Shown piece after piece: positions 63,758 to 64,000 of a stretch of 64,000 bases of DNA. The notes under the pieces were generated by a model. The model saw only the letters and a list, made by a program, of their open reading frames with translations. It was not told the DNA's origin and made no database searches. Position numbers and translations under genes: made by a program. Source of the stretch: Neoroseomonas terrae (GTDB taxonomy: Bacteria; Pseudomonadota; Alphaproteobacteria; Acetobacterales; Acetobacteraceae); assembly GCF_018129025.1 (NCBI RefSeq), contig NZ_JAAEDI010000005.1, positions 62,001 through 126,000 on the forward strand, written 5' to 3'. Numbering within the stretch: position 1 is the stretch's first letter; each line of letters begins with the position of its first letter.

Positions 63758-64000
63758 ATGCATCAGGACGATGTGCGCGACAGCCTCGATGCCGACGGGC
63801 ATCTCTACGTCTTCGCCTATGGCTCGCTGATCTGGCGCCCGGGCTTCGCCCATGTGGCGACGCATCCGGCTCTCCTGCGCGGCTTCCACCGCCGTTTCTG
63901 CCTGTGGTCGCATTATTATCGCGGCACGCCGGAACGGCCGGGACTGGTGCTCGGCCTCGACCGAGGCGGCGCCTGCCGCGGGCTCGCCTTCGGCGTTGCG
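63758..64000 (+). CDS. ChaC-type gamma-glutamylcyclotransferase, 5' part
   Basis: The first 81 codons of a gene that runs off the end of the window. The product begins MHQDDVRDSLDADGHLYVFA followed by YGSLIWRPGF, the ChaC substrate-loop signature. ALLRGFHRRFCLWSHYYRGT and PERPGLVLGLDRGGACRGLA are also diagnostic. ChaC enzymes cleave glutathione to 5-oxoproline and Cys-Gly. The ATG at 63758 has GAGAGGG about eight bases upstream. It is divergent from the DUF2125 gene. The catalytic Glu lies beyond the window. Confidence 0.88.
   Translation, partial: MHQDDVRDSLDADGHLYVFAYGSLIWRPGFAHVATHPALLRGFHRRFCLWSHYYRGTPERPGLVLGLDRGGACRGLAFGVA

Overview
This window is a strongly GC-rich, densely packed bacterial chromosome segment. 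Gene content and order point to an alphaproteobacterium of the Rhodospirillales, most likely an Acetobacteraceae (Roseomonas-like) species. That assignment is an inference from the near-origin clusters, the Bug/TctC-type binding protein, the CioAB oxidase, and the chorismate mutase-hisC-tyrC cluster beside metX. It was not checked against a database. I see no tRNA, rRNA, prophage, insertion sequence or CRISPR array. The one clear RNA gene is the small SRP RNA (ffs) upstream of dnaX.

Layout. 0-4.5 kb: hemE, a YciI-like protein, a decayed azlCD pair, and a divergent AraC regulator/MFS transporter pair. 4.8-9.0 kb: a tightly overlapping minus-strand operon of an alpha/beta hydrolase, a polytopic membrane protein with a spermidine-synthase-like domain, and a Tat-exported PCMT-like methyltransferase. 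9.2-12.6 kb: ffs-dnaX-ybaB-ybjQ-recR. 12.6-16.5 kb: a possible cysteine synthase remnant, nudC with an overlapping small lipoprotein gene, an EcsC-family protein, DUF4170 and an MBL-fold hydrolase. 16.7-19.2 kb: cioA-cioB-DUF2474 (cyanide-insensitive quinol oxidase). 19.5-24.4 kb: a lipoprotein and the haem uptake operon hemP-hmuSTUV under a Fur-like palindrome. 24.4-28.4 kb: a phosphoesterase, an ABC-F ATPase, a second copy of the small lipoprotein family, nth and a DUF2244 protein. 28.5-38 kb: a classic origin-proximal block (mnmE, mnmG, rsmG, parA, parB; and aroE, coaE, dnaQ) with two parS sites. 38-43.8 kb: a GNAT protein, a Bug-type binding protein, murJ and hslVU. 44-47.7 kb: rsmB, a family 39 glycosyltransferase and a DedA protein. 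47.9-53.7 kb: an oxidative-stress island (an AraC regulator, oxyR/katG divergent pair, a Fur-family regulator without obvious metal ligands, glutathione peroxidase). 54-64 kb: accD-folC; chorismate mutase/prephenate-dehydratase-like protein, hisC and tyrC; metX and metW split by an opposing membrane gene; small unknown genes; and the 5' part of a ChaC-type gamma-glutamylcyclotransferase.

A family of double-hairpin intergenic repeats runs through the window (about ten copies). Many lie just after stop codons, and three sets form head-to-head inverted pairs. Compensatory changes in the stems suggest that the structure itself is maintained. Most genes inside operons overlap by 1-4 bases (ATGA, GTGA or TGATG), so translational coupling is the rule here.

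Items most worth follow-up: the exported methyltransferase/membrane spermidine-synthase-like operon; the REP-like repeat family; the two paralogous 'GGVWANVP' lipoproteins, each placed behind a nucleotide- or DNA-sanitation gene; a parS site that contains the mnmG stop and the rsmG start; a chorismate mutase fused to a prephenate-dehydratase-like domain that has lost its catalytic motif; and a 126-nt region closed by a perfect 12-bp inverted repeat at 62386-62511.
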